A DNA stretch of 64,000 nucleotides, from positions 62,001 through 126,000 of the forward strand of contig JAFDZT010000004.1 of NCBI GenBank assembly GCA_018266735.1. The letters are read 5' to 3'. The notes below the pieces were generated by a model. That model saw nothing but the letters and a program-made list of their open reading frames with translations, ran no database searches and was not told the DNA's origin. Shown one piece after another: positions 8,583 through 18,478 of this stretch (the stretch's first letter is position 1; each line of letters begins with the position of its first letter). The position numbers and the translations under genes were made by a program. Source of the stretch: Bacteroidota bacterium. GTDB taxonomy: Bacteria > Bacteroidota > Ignavibacteria > Kapaibacteriales > Kapaibacteriaceae.

Positions 8583-9494
8583 TCAGAGTACCAACTTATT
8601 CGTGAGGATGAGCACGGTGAAGAAGACGAGGATGGCAATGCTTGTGAGCGTGAAGATGAACTGTGGATTGCGCTTCATGCGATTGCGTGCTCGGAAGGAT
8701 TCCAAGAGTCCGACCACTACGGCGAACACGGCCATCACCACGATGGCAATGATGATCTTGCCCCAGAGTGGTACCATGGGAGGCAGGGCGAAGTTGGAGA
8801 TGAGCACGCCGAACATGGCAAAGCGGATACTTGTGGTCGCGAGGATCATGCCTAGGTCGAATCCGCTATTGTCGAGAATGATCACTTCGTGCACCATCGT
8901 CAACTCGAGGTGTGTCTTTGGGTCGTCAACGGGAAGTCGACTGTTCTCGACCATGGCGATCTGCAGGAAGACGTACACGGCAAAGGCGGCCATCAGGTAC
9001 GATACACCACTACCCAAGTGCATGTCGCGAAAGATCTCATTGAGCGATGTGTGCCCCGTAAGAACAGCAAACGAACCGGCGAGGACGAAGAAGGCCGGTT
9101 CGACGAGCATACCGTAGAGCGCTTCGCGATTGGCTCCCATACCCTCGAACGGACTTGCTGTGTCCATTGCCATCAGGATCATGCTGAACCGCCCCAGTGC
9201 GAGGAGATAGGCAAAGACCACCACGTCGTACTGGAATGAGAGAATGCTCGGTTGGTCTCCGAACGGCAGGAAGAGACAGGCCACGATGACCGTGACGAAG
9301 GAGATCGTTGGAGCAAGCTGGAAGATGAATGACGACGATGTGCTCGTGACACTGCCCTTCTTGAGCAGGCGGACGATGTCCTTGAGATGTTGCAGCAGAC
9401 CCGGGCCAATGCGACCACTGGCAATGCTCTTCGTGCGGTTCACGATGCCGATGAAGAAGACCGACGAGAGAAGGATCAAGGCAATGCTGATCAT
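8583..9494 (-). CDS. hyfC: HyfC-like membrane subunit (NuoH-related)
   Basis: This 303-residue protein corresponds to the NuoH/HycD/HyfC subunit, which links the peripheral arm to the membrane arm. Recognisable parts are GRIGPGLLQHLKDIVRLLKKGS near the N-terminus, the acidic loop RFSMILMAMDTASPFEGMGANREALYG, and VDDPKTHLELTMVHEVIILDNSG near residue 200. The start at 9494 is chosen because its ATG overlaps the upstream TGA (ATGA) and opens directly into a membrane helix. The longer frame upstream of it reads through hyfB in the wrong frame. Gene order B-C-E-F-G-(H/I) matches the hydrogenase-4 type cluster. Confidence 0.88.
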   Translation of the reverse strand: MISIALILLSSVFFIGIVNRTKSIASGRIGPGLLQHLKDIVRLLKKGSVTSTSSSFIFQLAPTISFVTVIVACLFLPFGDQPSILSFQYDVVVFAYLLALGRFSMILMAMDTASPFEGMGANREALYGMLVEPAFFVLAGSFAVLTGHTSLNEIFRDMHLGSGVSYLMAAFAVYVFLQIAMVENSRLPVDDPKTHLELTMVHEVIILDNSGFDLGMILATTSIRFAMFGVLISNFALPPMVPLWGKIIIAIVVMAVFAVVVGLLESFRARNRMKRNPQFIFTLTSIAILVFFTVLILTNKLVL

Positions 9495-11392
9495 ATCACT
9501 CCCATGATCGTGACCACGGCAATGGCAATGATGAAGACAAAGGCGTAGAGGATGTAGGTGCGCATGCTTCCGGTGTGGAAGACCGCCAGCCGTCGCAACG
9601 CATAGTTGATGCCGGCGATCGGCGGTTGGATCGTCGACTCTTCGATCACATCCACCACGTCGGTCGTATACGTGCGTGCATGCGGGAACACGTCCGCATC
9701 GTTGAGCGCATGCATGTGGGCATGCACCCGCACGACCGGTGATATGAGCTGCACGGTACTGTCGGCATACGTTGTCGACGTGTATTGAAGTCGCGCATCG
9801 GCTTCGGTGAAACCACAACCCCACGTGGGCCCTTCCCGTCGCTGCGCATTCCGCGTGGCGATCTTGCGCAGTGCAAGGACGACCACGACCGCACCCACAA
9901 GGGACGCATTGAAGATGCCCAAGGAGGTCATGGTGGGCATGAGGGAGGCAAGGACGATATCACTGTTGGGCGAGAAGGATCTGATCACAGCCGAAATCGA
10001 TGCGATCATCAGTTGCGGGACGATGGCCATCACGATCATGATGCCAATGGCGATCTGCTGTGGAAGGCGCATGAACCAAGAACGCTCCGTGGCATGGCGG
10101 GCCGGTTCCGTGCGAGGTTCGCCTAGCATGCCCACGCCGATGGCCTTTGTGAAGGCGATGATGGCAAGGCCTCCAATGAGACAGAGCGTGATGAGGACGA
10201 AAAAGTTCACGATGCTGAAGTAGGCGCCCGAGTTCTTCATGCCTTCGATGGAAGCGGCATACATCAGGAACTCGCTCACGAAGCCATTGAGCGGTGGAAG
10301 ACCGCAAATGGCAAGCGCACCAAGGACGAAGACCGTGATGGTCTTTGGCATGCGTCGCATCAGTCCGCCAAGCTCGTTCAGGTTGCGTGTATGCGTGGCC
10401 ACATAAATGTTGCCGGCGCTTTGAAAGAGCACCACCTTGAAGAGCATGTGATGCACCATATGCAACAAAACGGCCGTCCAACCGAGCGTGGCGATCACGT
10501 CGTTGTGGATCGACGTGCCGAGAACGGCCATGCCGATGGAGATGCCCAACAGACCGATGTTCTCAACGCTGGAGTACGCGAGCAACCGTTTCAGATCGTT
10601 GCGCACAATGGCCTGGAGGATGGCGTAGAGTCCGGTGATGATGCCCACAGACAGAATGGCCACACCCAACATGCTCTGGTCCCCGTGCATGAAGAGGATC
10701 GTCCGCAGGATGCCATAGATACCCAGTTTGATCATCACACCCGACATCACGCCTGATACATGCGAGGGGGCGGCAGGATGCGCGTGCGGAAGCCATGTGT
10801 GCAGCGGAAGGAAGCCCGCTTTCATGCCAAAGCCAAGGAAGAGCGGAAGGAACAACATCCATGCAGGCTTCTGGGCGTAGAACAGGCCCATGGCCTCAAA
10901 GGTGTACGATCCGGTCTGTCCGGCAAGGACCATGGTGGCAAGCAAGAGGAAGAAGGCACCGATGTGCATCTGGATGAAATAGGACAGGGCCACCCGTCGT
11001 GTGCGTGCCTTCTCCCCTTCGAAGAGGACAAGGAGGAAGGATGACATCGACATGATCTCCCACATGATGAGCAGCGACACCATGTCGCGCATCATCGTCA
11101 CGGCAAGCATCGATCCGTGCAAGGTCACCATGGCCACGGCATGCACAAGTGCTTCCATGAAGCTCTTCGACGCATAAGGCCTGAGATACGATATGCCATA
11201 GACCATGCCCAGCAGAACGCCAATGTTGATCAACACCACCATGAAGGCCGTAAGTGGGTCGATGGCAAACACCAGGGGACCATAGGCGAACGAGGCGGCC
11301 TGTCCGTTCACCAGGACGGGGACAGACCATGCGATGGACAGGGCCGCCATCGCCGCCGAGATCATTGTTGCAAGAATGAAGGAGATTCTCAT
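9491..11392 (-). CDS. hyfB: HyfB-like antiporter-type membrane subunit (NuoL/NuoM family)
   Basis: The 633-residue protein is the first gene of the Ehr operon. It carries the Proton_antipo_M core: LLIMWEIMSMSSFLLVLFE with its buried Glu, GFGMKAGFLPLHTWLPHAHPAAPSHVSGVMSGVMIKLG with the conserved Lys and His residues, and KRLLAYSSVENIGLLGIS. About fourteen to sixteen helices are expected, and a C-terminal extension reaches the membrane again near the end. CGGAG lies upstream of the ATG at a normal distance. The upstream 146 bp are shared with the divergent kdpA gene, so the promoter must be there; I could not identify its elements with confidence. Confidence 0.9.
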   Translation of the reverse strand: MRISFILATMISAAMAALSIAWSVPVLVNGQAASFAYGPLVFAIDPLTAFMVVLINIGVLLGMVYGISYLRPYASKSFMEALVHAVAMVTLHGSMLAVTMMRDMVSLLIMWEIMSMSSFLLVLFEGEKARTRRVALSYFIQMHIGAFFLLLATMVLAGQTGSYTFEAMGLFYAQKPAWMLFLPLFLGFGMKAGFLPLHTWLPHAHPAAPSHVSGVMSGVMIKLGIYGILRTILFMHGDQSMLGVAILSVGIITGLYAILQAIVRNDLKRLLAYSSVENIGLLGISIGMAVLGTSIHNDVIATLGWTAVLLHMVHHMLFKVVLFQSAGNIYVATHTRNLNELGGLMRRMPKTITVFVLGALAICGLPPLNGFVSEFLMYAASIEGMKNSGAYFSIVNFFVLITLCLIGGLAIIAFTKAIGVGMLGEPRTEPARHATERSWFMRLPQQIAIGIMIVMAIVPQLMIASISAVIRSFSPNSDIVLASLMPTMTSLGIFNASLVGAVVVVLALRKIATRNAQRREGPTWGCGFTEADARLQYTSTTYADSTVQLISPVVRVHAHMHALNDADVFPHARTYTTDVVDVIEESTIQPPIAGINYALRRLAVFHTGSMRTYILYAFVFIIAIAVVTIMGVI

Positions 11393-11450
11393 ATCTCCGA
11401 TTTACGATGGAGGCGGACAGCATTCTATTAGAAGGTGATTAGAGCAGTCC

Positions 11451-11468
11451 TTATACGTTCTTTATACG
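11451..11468 (+). promoter_or_regulatory. Direct repeat TTATACG x2, candidate KdpE-binding site
   Basis: Two identical heptamers TTATACG start at 11451 and 11462. They are 11 bp apart, about one helical turn, and about 75 bp before kdpA. Tandem AT-rich half-sites of this kind are typical for OmpR/PhoB-family regulators such as KdpE, and the E. coli KdpE site also contains TTTATA-like sequence. The site lies between kdpA and the divergent hyfB-like gene, so either could be controlled. The assignment to KdpE is inference. Confidence 0.4.
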
Positions 11469-11538
11469 GATGACACCGCTCTTGATGGCCTGTTGATCTC
11501 TCTCTGGAGAGTTTTGTATCAGTTCTCAGGGAGCAGAA

Positions 11539-13191
11539 ATGCAGTCATCAGATCTTGTGGCCTTCGGTGTGTTCTTCTTGGTACTAGCGGCCGTTGCGCG
11601 GCCGCTGGGACACTATGTTGCCGCTTGTATGGACGGGTCGACGCCAACATTCGCATGGCTTCGCTGGATCGAGGGACAAGTTGTTCGACTTGCAGGCGTC
11701 GATCCCGATCGGTCGATGTCATGGAAAGAGTTCGCCATTGCTTTGCTGATGTTCAACGCCGTTGGTGCAGTGGTCATGTTCTCAATGCTCGTAGGGATCG
11801 ACGGACTGTCGTGGCACCTGGCCATGAACACGACCATTAGTTTTGTCACGAACACCAACTGGCAGTCGTACAGCGGCGAGACGACCCTTTCGGCAACAAC
11901 GCAAATGCTCTGTTGTAGTGTGCAGAACTTTGCAAGTCCGGCCACCGGGTTCGCCGTCCTCGCCATGATCTCACGGGCGATCGGCGGACGTGCCGAACTC
12001 GGATCATTCTGGATCGATGTTCTACGCTTCCTCCTCTACGTGCTCCTTCCCTTGTCCTTGATCCTGGCCGTCATTCTCGTCACGCAAGGAGTGCTGCAAA
12101 CCGCGGGCGCAACGGTGACGATCGATCACGTTGGCGCAGCCACTCAGACCGTGCATGTCGGACCCGTTGCATCACAAGTGGCCATCAAACAGTTGGGGAC
12201 GAATGGCGGCGGCTACTACGGTGTGAACTCCGCCCATCCACTGGAGAACCCCACGTCGCTCACGAACTTGTTCGAGTGCATCGCACTTCTTCTGATCCCC
12301 GTTGCCATGCCCTTCACGTATGCCCGCATGATCAAACGCGATGCGCAAGCATGGCCGATCGTAGGTGCCATGCTCGTGCTCTTCGTCGTTGGACTGAGTG
12401 TGGCTTCGTGGGCGGAAACGCAGGGAACGGCAGCACTTGGCGGACAGATCTCGATGGAGGGCAAGGAGGCAAGGTTCAGTCCGATCGCCTCGGCATTATG
12501 GTCAACAGCCACCACGGCCACATCGAATGGTTCGGTGAACGGCATGCACGACTCCTTCATGCCACTCACCGGCTTCGTGCAAATGATGAACATGCTCGTT
12601 GGTGAGGTCATCTTCGGTGGGATCGGTTCCGGCATGTATGGCATGATCCTTTTCATCATCGTTGCTGTCTTCATCTCCGGACTCATGGTCGGACGTACCC
12701 CCGAATACATGGGCCGTAAGATCGAAGCCACAGAGATCAAGCTCGCCATGTCGGCCATCCTCATTCCGAACGTCACGATCCTCCTTGTTGCATCCCTTGC
12801 CGCCCTGCTCCCTGCAGGAACCTCCTCCATTGCCAACCCCGGACCGCATGGTCTGAGCGAGATCCTGTATGCAGCTGCATCCACCGTTGGCAACAACGGT
12901 AGTGCGTTTGCTGGCTTGGCCACGAATACGGTCTTCTACAACAGCTTGCTGAGCGTTGCCATCCTGATCGGACGGTATGCCGTGATCCTTCCCATCCTCG
13001 CCATTGCAGGATCGCTTTCCAAGAAGACCGTCGTGCCGGCTTCAGCAGGAACGTTGCCAACAGACACGTTCCTGTTCGGGTTGTTGCTCCTGATGGTGAT
13101 CGTCATCGTTGGTGCACTCACGTTCTTCCCGGTGCTCGCCCTTGGCCCATTGGTAGAGCATTCACTGTTCAACGCCGGCATCTCCTTCTAG
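11539..13191 (+). CDS. kdpA: Potassium-transporting ATPase subunit A (KdpA)
   Basis: The 550-residue product is the K+-selective channel-like subunit of the KdpFABC pump in the inner membrane. Its conserved filter loops are visible: TNTNWQSYSGE near residue 115, LGTNGGGYYGVNSAHPLENPT near 220, and later GNNGSAFAGL near 455. Length is typical (about 560). AGGGAGC lies 6 nt before the ATG. No gene for the tiny KdpF subunit is visible upstream or between kdpA and kdpB. It is the first gene of kdpABCDE, expected to be induced at low K+ by KdpDE encoded downstream. Confidence 0.97.
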   Translation: MQSSDLVAFGVFFLVLAAVARPLGHYVAACMDGSTPTFAWLRWIEGQVVRLAGVDPDRSMSWKEFAIALLMFNAVGAVVMFSMLVGIDGLSWHLAMNTTISFVTNTNWQSYSGETTLSATTQMLCCSVQNFASPATGFAVLAMISRAIGGRAELGSFWIDVLRFLLYVLLPLSLILAVILVTQGVLQTAGATVTIDHVGAATQTVHVGPVASQVAIKQLGTNGGGYYGVNSAHPLENPTSLTNLFECIALLLIPVAMPFTYARMIKRDAQAWPIVGAMLVLFVVGLSVASWAETQGTAALGGQISMEGKEARFSPIASALWSTATTATSNGSVNGMHDSFMPLTGFVQMMNMLVGEVIFGGIGSGMYGMILFIIVAVFISGLMVGRTPEYMGRKIEATEIKLAMSAILIPNVTILLVASLAALLPAGTSSIANPGPHGLSEILYAAASTVGNNGSAFAGLATNTVFYNSLLSVAILIGRYAVILPILAIAGSLSKKTVVPASAGTLPTDTFLFGLLLLMVIVIVGALTFFPVLALGPLVEHSLFNAGISF

Positions 13192-13200
13192 GACTTCGTT

Positions 13201-15291
13201 ATGTCTACGACAACTTCTTCATTCTCCCTGTTCACGACATCCATCGTTCGCCAGTCGTTGCTTGATGCCGTACGCAAGCTCGATCCTCGTGTTCAAGTGA
13301 AGAACCCGGTGATGTTCATCGTCTACCTTGGCTCCATCGCCTGCACGATCGTCTGTGGTGTCGATCTCGTTGCAAACCGCGCGGACATATTCACAACTCA
13401 GATCACGATCTGGCTGTGGTTCACGGTGCTCTTCGCGAACTGGGCAGAGGCCGTGGCCGAAGGACGTGGCAAAGCACAGGCCCGGTCACTTCGCGCTGCA
13501 CGCGCGGGGACCACTGCGCGCCGATTGCGCAATGGTGTGGAAGAGATCGTTGCATCAACTGAATTGAATGTTGGCGACATGGTCGTCTGTGAGCGGTCCG
13601 ATGTGATCCCCAGTGATGGCGACGTTGTCGAGGGCATTGCCAGTATCGACGAGTCGGCCATCACCGGCGAGTCCGCACCGGTGATCCGTGAAAGTGGCGG
13701 CGATCGATGCGCCGTCACGGGTGGCACCGTGGTCTTGAGCGATCGCATCATTGTGCGCATCACGGCCGCCACCGGTGGCACGTTTCTCGATCGCATGATC
13801 TCGCTCGTCGAAGGCGCACAGCGGCAACGAACGCCCAACGAGATCGCCCTCTCCATTCTTCTGCTGGCATTGACGTTCATCTTCGTGGCCGCCGTTGCGA
13901 CGTTGCTCCCGCTTGCCAACGTGCTCACGCCCACGGCAGGCAGTGCGGCCACATCGTTCTTGACGCTTCCGGTGCTGATCGCCTTGCTGGTCTGTTTGAT
14001 CCCGACCACGATCGGCGCGTTGCTCTCGGCCATCGGTATCAGCGGGATGGATCGCATGCTTCGACGGAATGTGGTGGCAAAGAGCGGCAAGGCCATCGAG
14101 GCGGCAGGGGATGTTGACGTGCTGTTGCTTGATAAGACCGGAACGATCACGCTGGGGAATCGCATGGCCGTCGACTTCATTCCTATGCCCGGCGTCTCGG
14201 CCCGCGAGCTTGCCGATGCCGCTCAGTTAGCGTCATTGGCCGATGAGACACCCGAAGGTCGGTCGGTGGTGGTGTTAGCAAAGGAGCGCTTTGAACTCCG
14301 TGGTCGTGAGATGTCGTCGTCGCATGCTGTGTTCATACCCTTCACCGCACACTCACGCATGAGCGGGGTCGACCTCGACGTGGCACCTTCGATGCGTTCG
14401 ATCCGCAAAGGTGCGGCCGATGCCGTGATCGCATGGGCAGAACGATTGGGAGGAGCCACACCGGCCGCGCTGCGACCAACGGTCGAGAATGTTGCCCGCA
14501 TGGGCGGCACTCCCCTTGTTGTCGCCGATGGTGCATTGCTCCTTGGGGTGATACACTTGAAGGACGTGATCAAAGACGGCATTCGAACACGCTTCGAACA
14601 ACTGCGACGTATGGGGATTCGCACCGTGATGGTCACAGGTGACAATCCGATCACGGCCGCTGCCATTGCAGCCGAGGCGGGCGTTGACGACTTCATCGCC
14701 GAGGCCACACCCGAGGCCAAGCTCGCCAAGATCCGTGCGGAGCAACAGCGTGGTCGACTCGTAGCGATGATCGGCGATGGGACGAACGATGCGCCTGCGC
14801 TAGCACAAGCCGACGTGGGCGTTGCTATGAACACCGGGACACAAGCTGCACGCGAGGCCGGGAACATGGTCGATCTCGATAGCAATCCCACCAAGCTCAT
14901 CGACGTGGTTGAAGTCGGCAAACAACTCTTGATGACTCGAGGAGCACTTACCACATTCTCGATCGCGAACGATGTAGCGAAGTACTTCGCTATTCTGCCG
15001 GCGCTCTTCGCCGGACTGTATGCAACACCACACGGAAGTGGTGCGCTGGCGTGGTTGAACATCATGGGTCTTGCCACACCGCGTTCTGCCATTCTCAGCG
15101 CCGTGATCTTCAACGCGTTGGTGATCATCGCTCTGATCCCGCTCGCCCTTCGTGGTGTCTCATATCGTTCGCGCGGTGCGAACGATGTGTTATTGCGCAA
15201 TCTCTTGATCTTCGGTGTTGGCGGGTTGGTGGTACCGTTCGTGGGGATCAAGCTCATCGACATGCTCCTTGTCGCACTGGGATGGAGGTAA
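13201..15291 (+). CDS. kdpB: Potassium-transporting ATPase subunit B (KdpB), P-type ATPase
   Basis: This is the 696-residue catalytic P-type ATPase of the Kdp complex. The phosphorylated aspartate is D311 in DKTGTIT. The actuator-domain loop reads [14 protein letters not shown], and the hinge reads [21 protein letters not shown]. Hydrophobic segments lie near residues 35-95, 215-280 and 570-695, as in the family. It begins 9 bp after kdpA and is followed by kdpC after 2 bp. All key catalytic motifs are intact, so the pump should be functional. Confidence 0.97.
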   Translation: MSTTTSSFSLFTTSIVRQSLLDAVRKLDPRVQVKNPVMFIVYLGSIACTIVCGVDLVANRADIFTTQITIWLWFTVLFANWAEAVAEGRGKAQARSLRAARAGTTARRLRNGVEEIVASTELNVGDMVVCERSDVIPSDGDVVEGIASIDESAITGESAPVIRESGGDRCAVTGGTVVLSDRIIVRITAATGGTFLDRMISLVEGAQRQRTPNEIALSILLLALTFIFVAAVATLLPLANVLTPTAGSAATSFLTLPVLIALLVCLIPTTIGALLSAIGISGMDRMLRRNVVAKSGKAIEAAGDVDVLLLDKTGTITLGNRMAVDFIPMPGVSARELADAAQLASLADETPEGRSVVVLAKERFELRGREMSSSHAVFIPFTAHSRMSGVDLDVAPSMRSIRKGAADAVIAWAERLGGATPAALRPTVENVARMGGTPLVVADGALLLGVIHLKDVIKDGIRTRFEQLRRMGIRTVMVTGDNPITAAAIAAEAGVDDFIAEATPEAKLAKIRAEQQRGRLVAMIGDGTNDAPALAQADVGVAMNTGTQAAREAGNMVDLDSNPTKLIDVVEVGKQLLMTRGALTTFSIANDVAKYFAILPALFAGLYATPHGSGALAWLNIMGLATPRSAILSAVIFNALVIIALIPLALRGVSYRSRGANDVLLRNLLIFGVGGLVVPFVGIKLIDMLLVALGWR

Positions 15292-15293
15292 CA

Positions 15294-15830
15294 ATGAAGT
15301 CCATGCGTTCTATGTTGACCGTTGCCGTTCGCATGAACGTCGTGGTGATCATCATCACCGGCGTGATCTATCCGTTCGTGGTATGGTCGATCGCCGCTGT
15401 GGGTTCTTGGGATCGTTTGTCTGACTCGGCGCTGTGTCCGGCGTATACCGACAGTACCTTGTTCATGTCACGACCATCGGCGAGTGACCATTCCGCCCTT
15501 CCCTCAAGCGGAAGCAACCTTGGGCCGACCAATGCTCGGTTGCGAGCACAGATGGAGCGGTACGCGATCGTCTTTCGAAAACGGAATGGTCTTGATCCCA
15601 GCACTATCGTTCCCGCCGACATGTGCTGTGCCTCTGCCTCCGGTCTCGATCCACATATCAGTATTGCTGCAGCGTATCTGCAACGCGGTCGCGTGGCACG
15701 CGAGCGAGGTGTGTCGATCCGCTATCTTGATTCATTGATCGCAGCACACACCGTGTCGCCACAGTTCGAGGTTCTCGGAACTCCGGTCGTGAATGTTGTT
15801 TCGTTGAACGATGCATTGGGGCACAAATGA
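15294..15830 (+). CDS. kdpC: Potassium-transporting ATPase subunit C (KdpC)
   Basis: The 178-residue protein has one N-terminal membrane helix (VVVIIITGVIYPFVVW) and a periplasmic domain with the family signatures GSNLGPTN and ASGLDPHIS. KdpC stabilises the A-B complex and raises K+ affinity. The start at 15294 is 2 bp after the kdpB stop; a longer frame upstream lies inside kdpB and is ignored. The segment before SASGLDPH reads PADMCCA, with a Cys pair where other members usually have a hydrophobic pair. That is a small oddity in a periplasmic domain. Confidence 0.95.
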   Translation: MKSMRSMLTVAVRMNVVVIIITGVIYPFVVWSIAAVGSWDRLSDSALCPAYTDSTLFMSRPSASDHSALPSSGSNLGPTNARLRAQMERYAIVFRKRNGLDPSTIVPADMCCASASGLDPHISIAAAYLQRGRVARERGVSIRYLDSLIAAHTVSPQFEVLGTPVVNVVSLNDALGHK

Positions 15831-18478
15831 CACCTGACAGACCAGACCCCGATCAACTGCTACGATCGATCCAGGAAGCTGCCAAAAGCGGATCTCGCGG
15901 AACATTGAAGATCTTCTTTGGCATGTGTGCCGGCGTTGGCAAGACCTATACGATGCTCGAGGCCGCTCACGACGCACAACGTCAAGGGATCGATGTTGTG
16001 GTGGGACTGGTGGAGACGCATGGTCGACAAGAGACCGAGCGCTTGCTCGACGGATTGCCTGTTGTTCCCCGCAAGGTCGTCGAACATCGCGGCACCGTCC
16101 TCACCGAATTCGACATCGACGCAGTTCTCTCGCGCGCACCTCAGCTCGTCCTTGTGGATGAGCTTGCCCACACGAACGCTCCAGGAAGTCGACACGGCAA
16201 GCGCTTCCTCGACGTGCTCGAACTGCTGGATCGTGGAATCTCCGTCTACACGACGCTCAACGTGCAACATCTCGAGAGCAGGGCCGATGCCGTGGCACAG
16301 ATCACGGGCTTCCCCATTCAGGAGACCGTACCGGACTCCGTGTTCGATGCGGCAACGGAGATCGAACTCATAGACCTTCCTGCCGATTCATTGCTCAAGC
16401 GACTGCACGAAGGCAAGGTCTACACAGCTGCGGCCGCGCAACGTGCGATCAACAACTTCTTCCGCAAGGGCAACCTGACGGCGCTTCGAGAAATGGCGCT
16501 TCGGTTGACCGCAGAGCATGTTGATGTGCAATTGCGATCGTACATGAGCTCGGAGCATATCGCCGGTCCATGGAGATCGAACGAGCGCATCCTCGTAGCC
16601 ATCGGTCCGGCACCTTCCTCAGCGCAATTGATCCGTTGGGCCCGCCGCATGGCAGCCATGTCGAACACGGAGTGGATGGTGGCCTATGTCGACACTGGTG
16701 CTGGCCACATCCAAGTCGACGAAGATCGCATCCGTGAACATCTCGACCTCGCACGCGAGCTTGGTGCAGAGGTGCAGACCACGGCCTCTGCATCGATCGT
16801 GCAAGGGATCCTCGACATCGCACAACGCGAGAACGTCACGCAGATCATCGTCGGAAAACCGAAGCGCCGCACATGGTCGCTGTGGCGAAGAACACTGGTC
16901 GACGTGCTCATCGATCGCAGCGGCCCTATCGATGTGCATACCGTGCGACTCGATGGTCCACCCACACGTCGAACCATGCAGACCGATCCGGTGCAAGAGA
17001 ATGCTCGCGGCTATCTCTCCGCCGTTGGGGTCGTCCTTGCCATCGTGGCGATCGGACTGGTATCGGTGCAATTCATCGGATACCAGAGCATTGGTCTCAT
17101 CCTGATGGGTGCCATGGTCGTCCTCGGCATGTTCCACGATCGTGGGCCTCTCCTCCTTGCCGCCATCATCAGTGCCTTTCTCTGGAATTTCCTGTTCATA
17201 CCGCCACGCTTCACGTTGTTCATCACTCGGCCGGAAGATGCCATGATGATCGTGCTCTATCTAACGGTGGCATTGGTCACGGGAACATTGACGATGCGCC
17301 TGCGACAGCGTGAACGATCGATGCGCACACGTGAGACCCGAACAGCGCTGTTGTTCTCGGTGGCCAAGTCGTTGTCGGAGCGAAGTACGATGGACGTGAT
17401 CGTTCGCACCTCTGTGCGGGAGCTTGCATCGATGCTGCAATGCGAAGTGGCCATGTATCTCCGTTCACCCAAGGGCATCCTCGAAGAGCCCCATCCGAGC
17501 TCCACGTTCACGCCGACGGCTAAGGATCGGAGCGTTGCCATGTGGTCGTTCATCAACAACCGCATGGCGGGCAAGTTCACCGATACGCTATCATCTTCGG
17601 CAACAATGAGTTTGCCCATCACCGGCGTGAATGCGACACATGGCGTGATCTGTTTCCAGTTCAACGATGTTCGTATGTCGGCCGAACAGCAGTCGCTGAT
17701 CGAGAGTGCCGTGCGCTTGATCGCACTGGCACTGGACCGAGAAGTTCTCGTTGCACAGGCGGCCACATCGGAAGTGGCACGTCGGTCCGATGAATTGCGA
17801 ACGATCATCCTCAACTCCGTTTCCCATGAACTGCGAACACCACTGGCCGTGTTGAATGCGGCCATCTCCACGTTGCGCGACGAGTCGATCCACCTTACGG
17901 CGGAGCAACAGAAGAAGATCATGCACGATGCAGGTGCATCCACCGAGCGTTTGTCGCGCGTGGTGGACCATCTCCTGAACATGACTCGGTTGGAGTCCGG
18001 TAACGTACGTCCGCTCCGCCAATGGTGCGACGTTGCAGATCTCATCAACTCGGCCATCCATATCGCCGCCGGTGGCGAGGTGATCGTGCACAAGCACATC
18101 CCTGCCTCCCTGCCCTTCTTGCAGGCGGATGAAGGATTGCTGGAACAGGCATTGGTGAACGTTCTGGAGAATGCTGTGCGCTATAGTCCGCCCGACGTTC
18201 CCGTCAACGTGACCGTCGCCGATCTGCCTGAGGGCATGTCGATCATCGTGCGTGACTCGGGTCCGGGCGTCTCACCTGATGACCTCGAACATCTGTTCGA
18301 GAAGTTTTACCGAGCATCCACCGCCAAGGAAGGTGGCACGGGCCTGGGATTGGCCATTGCGAAAGGGTTCATCGAAGCGCTCAACGGCACCATCGAGGCA
18401 CGTCTGCCGCAAGATGGCGGCCTCGAGATTCGTATTTTCCTGCCGCTGCCCCGGTCAACACAACCATTCACCGAATGA
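15827..18478 (+). CDS. kdpD: Osmosensitive K+ sensor histidine kinase KdpD
   Basis: The 883-residue sensor kinase has the complete KdpD order. The N-terminal KdpD domain carries the Walker-A-like GMCAGVGKT (near residue 33) and LVLVDELAHTNAPGSRH (near 107). A universal-stress-type domain spans about 240-370, four short membrane helices about 390-490, and a GAF-like part about 510-640. HisKA follows with phospho-acceptor H667 in SHELRTPL, then a HATPase domain with NVLENAVRYSP and GTGLGLAIAKG. The ATG overlaps the kdpC stop as ATGA, so translation is coupled. It should sense K+ limitation and phosphorylate KdpE. Confidence 0.96.
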   Translation: MTPDRPDPDQLLRSIQEAAKSGSRGTLKIFFGMCAGVGKTYTMLEAAHDAQRQGIDVVVGLVETHGRQETERLLDGLPVVPRKVVEHRGTVLTEFDIDAVLSRAPQLVLVDELAHTNAPGSRHGKRFLDVLELLDRGISVYTTLNVQHLESRADAVAQITGFPIQETVPDSVFDAATEIELIDLPADSLLKRLHEGKVYTAAAAQRAINNFFRKGNLTALREMALRLTAEHVDVQLRSYMSSEHIAGPWRSNERILVAIGPAPSSAQLIRWARRMAAMSNTEWMVAYVDTGAGHIQVDEDRIREHLDLARELGAEVQTTASASIVQGILDIAQRENVTQIIVGKPKRRTWSLWRRTLVDVLIDRSGPIDVHTVRLDGPPTRRTMQTDPVQENARGYLSAVGVVLAIVAIGLVSVQFIGYQSIGLILMGAMVVLGMFHDRGPLLLAAIISAFLWNFLFIPPRFTLFITRPEDAMMIVLYLTVALVTGTLTMRLRQRERSMRTRETRTALLFSVAKSLSERSTMDVIVRTSVRELASMLQCEVAMYLRSPKGILEEPHPSSTFTPTAKDRSVAMWSFINNRMAGKFTDTLSSSATMSLPITGVNATHGVICFQFNDVRMSAEQQSLIESAVRLIALALDREVLVAQAATSEVARRSDELRTIILNSVSHELRTPLAVLNAAISTLRDESIHLTAEQQKKIMHDAGASTERLSRVVDHLLNMTRLESGNVRPLRQWCDVADLINSAIHIAAGGEVIVHKHIPASLPFLQADEGLLEQALVNVLENAVRYSPPDVPVNVTVADLPEGMSIIVRDSGPGVSPDDLEHLFEKFYRASTAKEGGTGLGLAIAKGFIEALNGTIEARLPQDGGLEIRIFLPLPRSTQPFTE

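Noticed and set aside
11393-11538. kdpF gene
   Set aside because: No short hydrophobic frame of about 29 codons is present; the only ATG-led small frame encodes eight residues.
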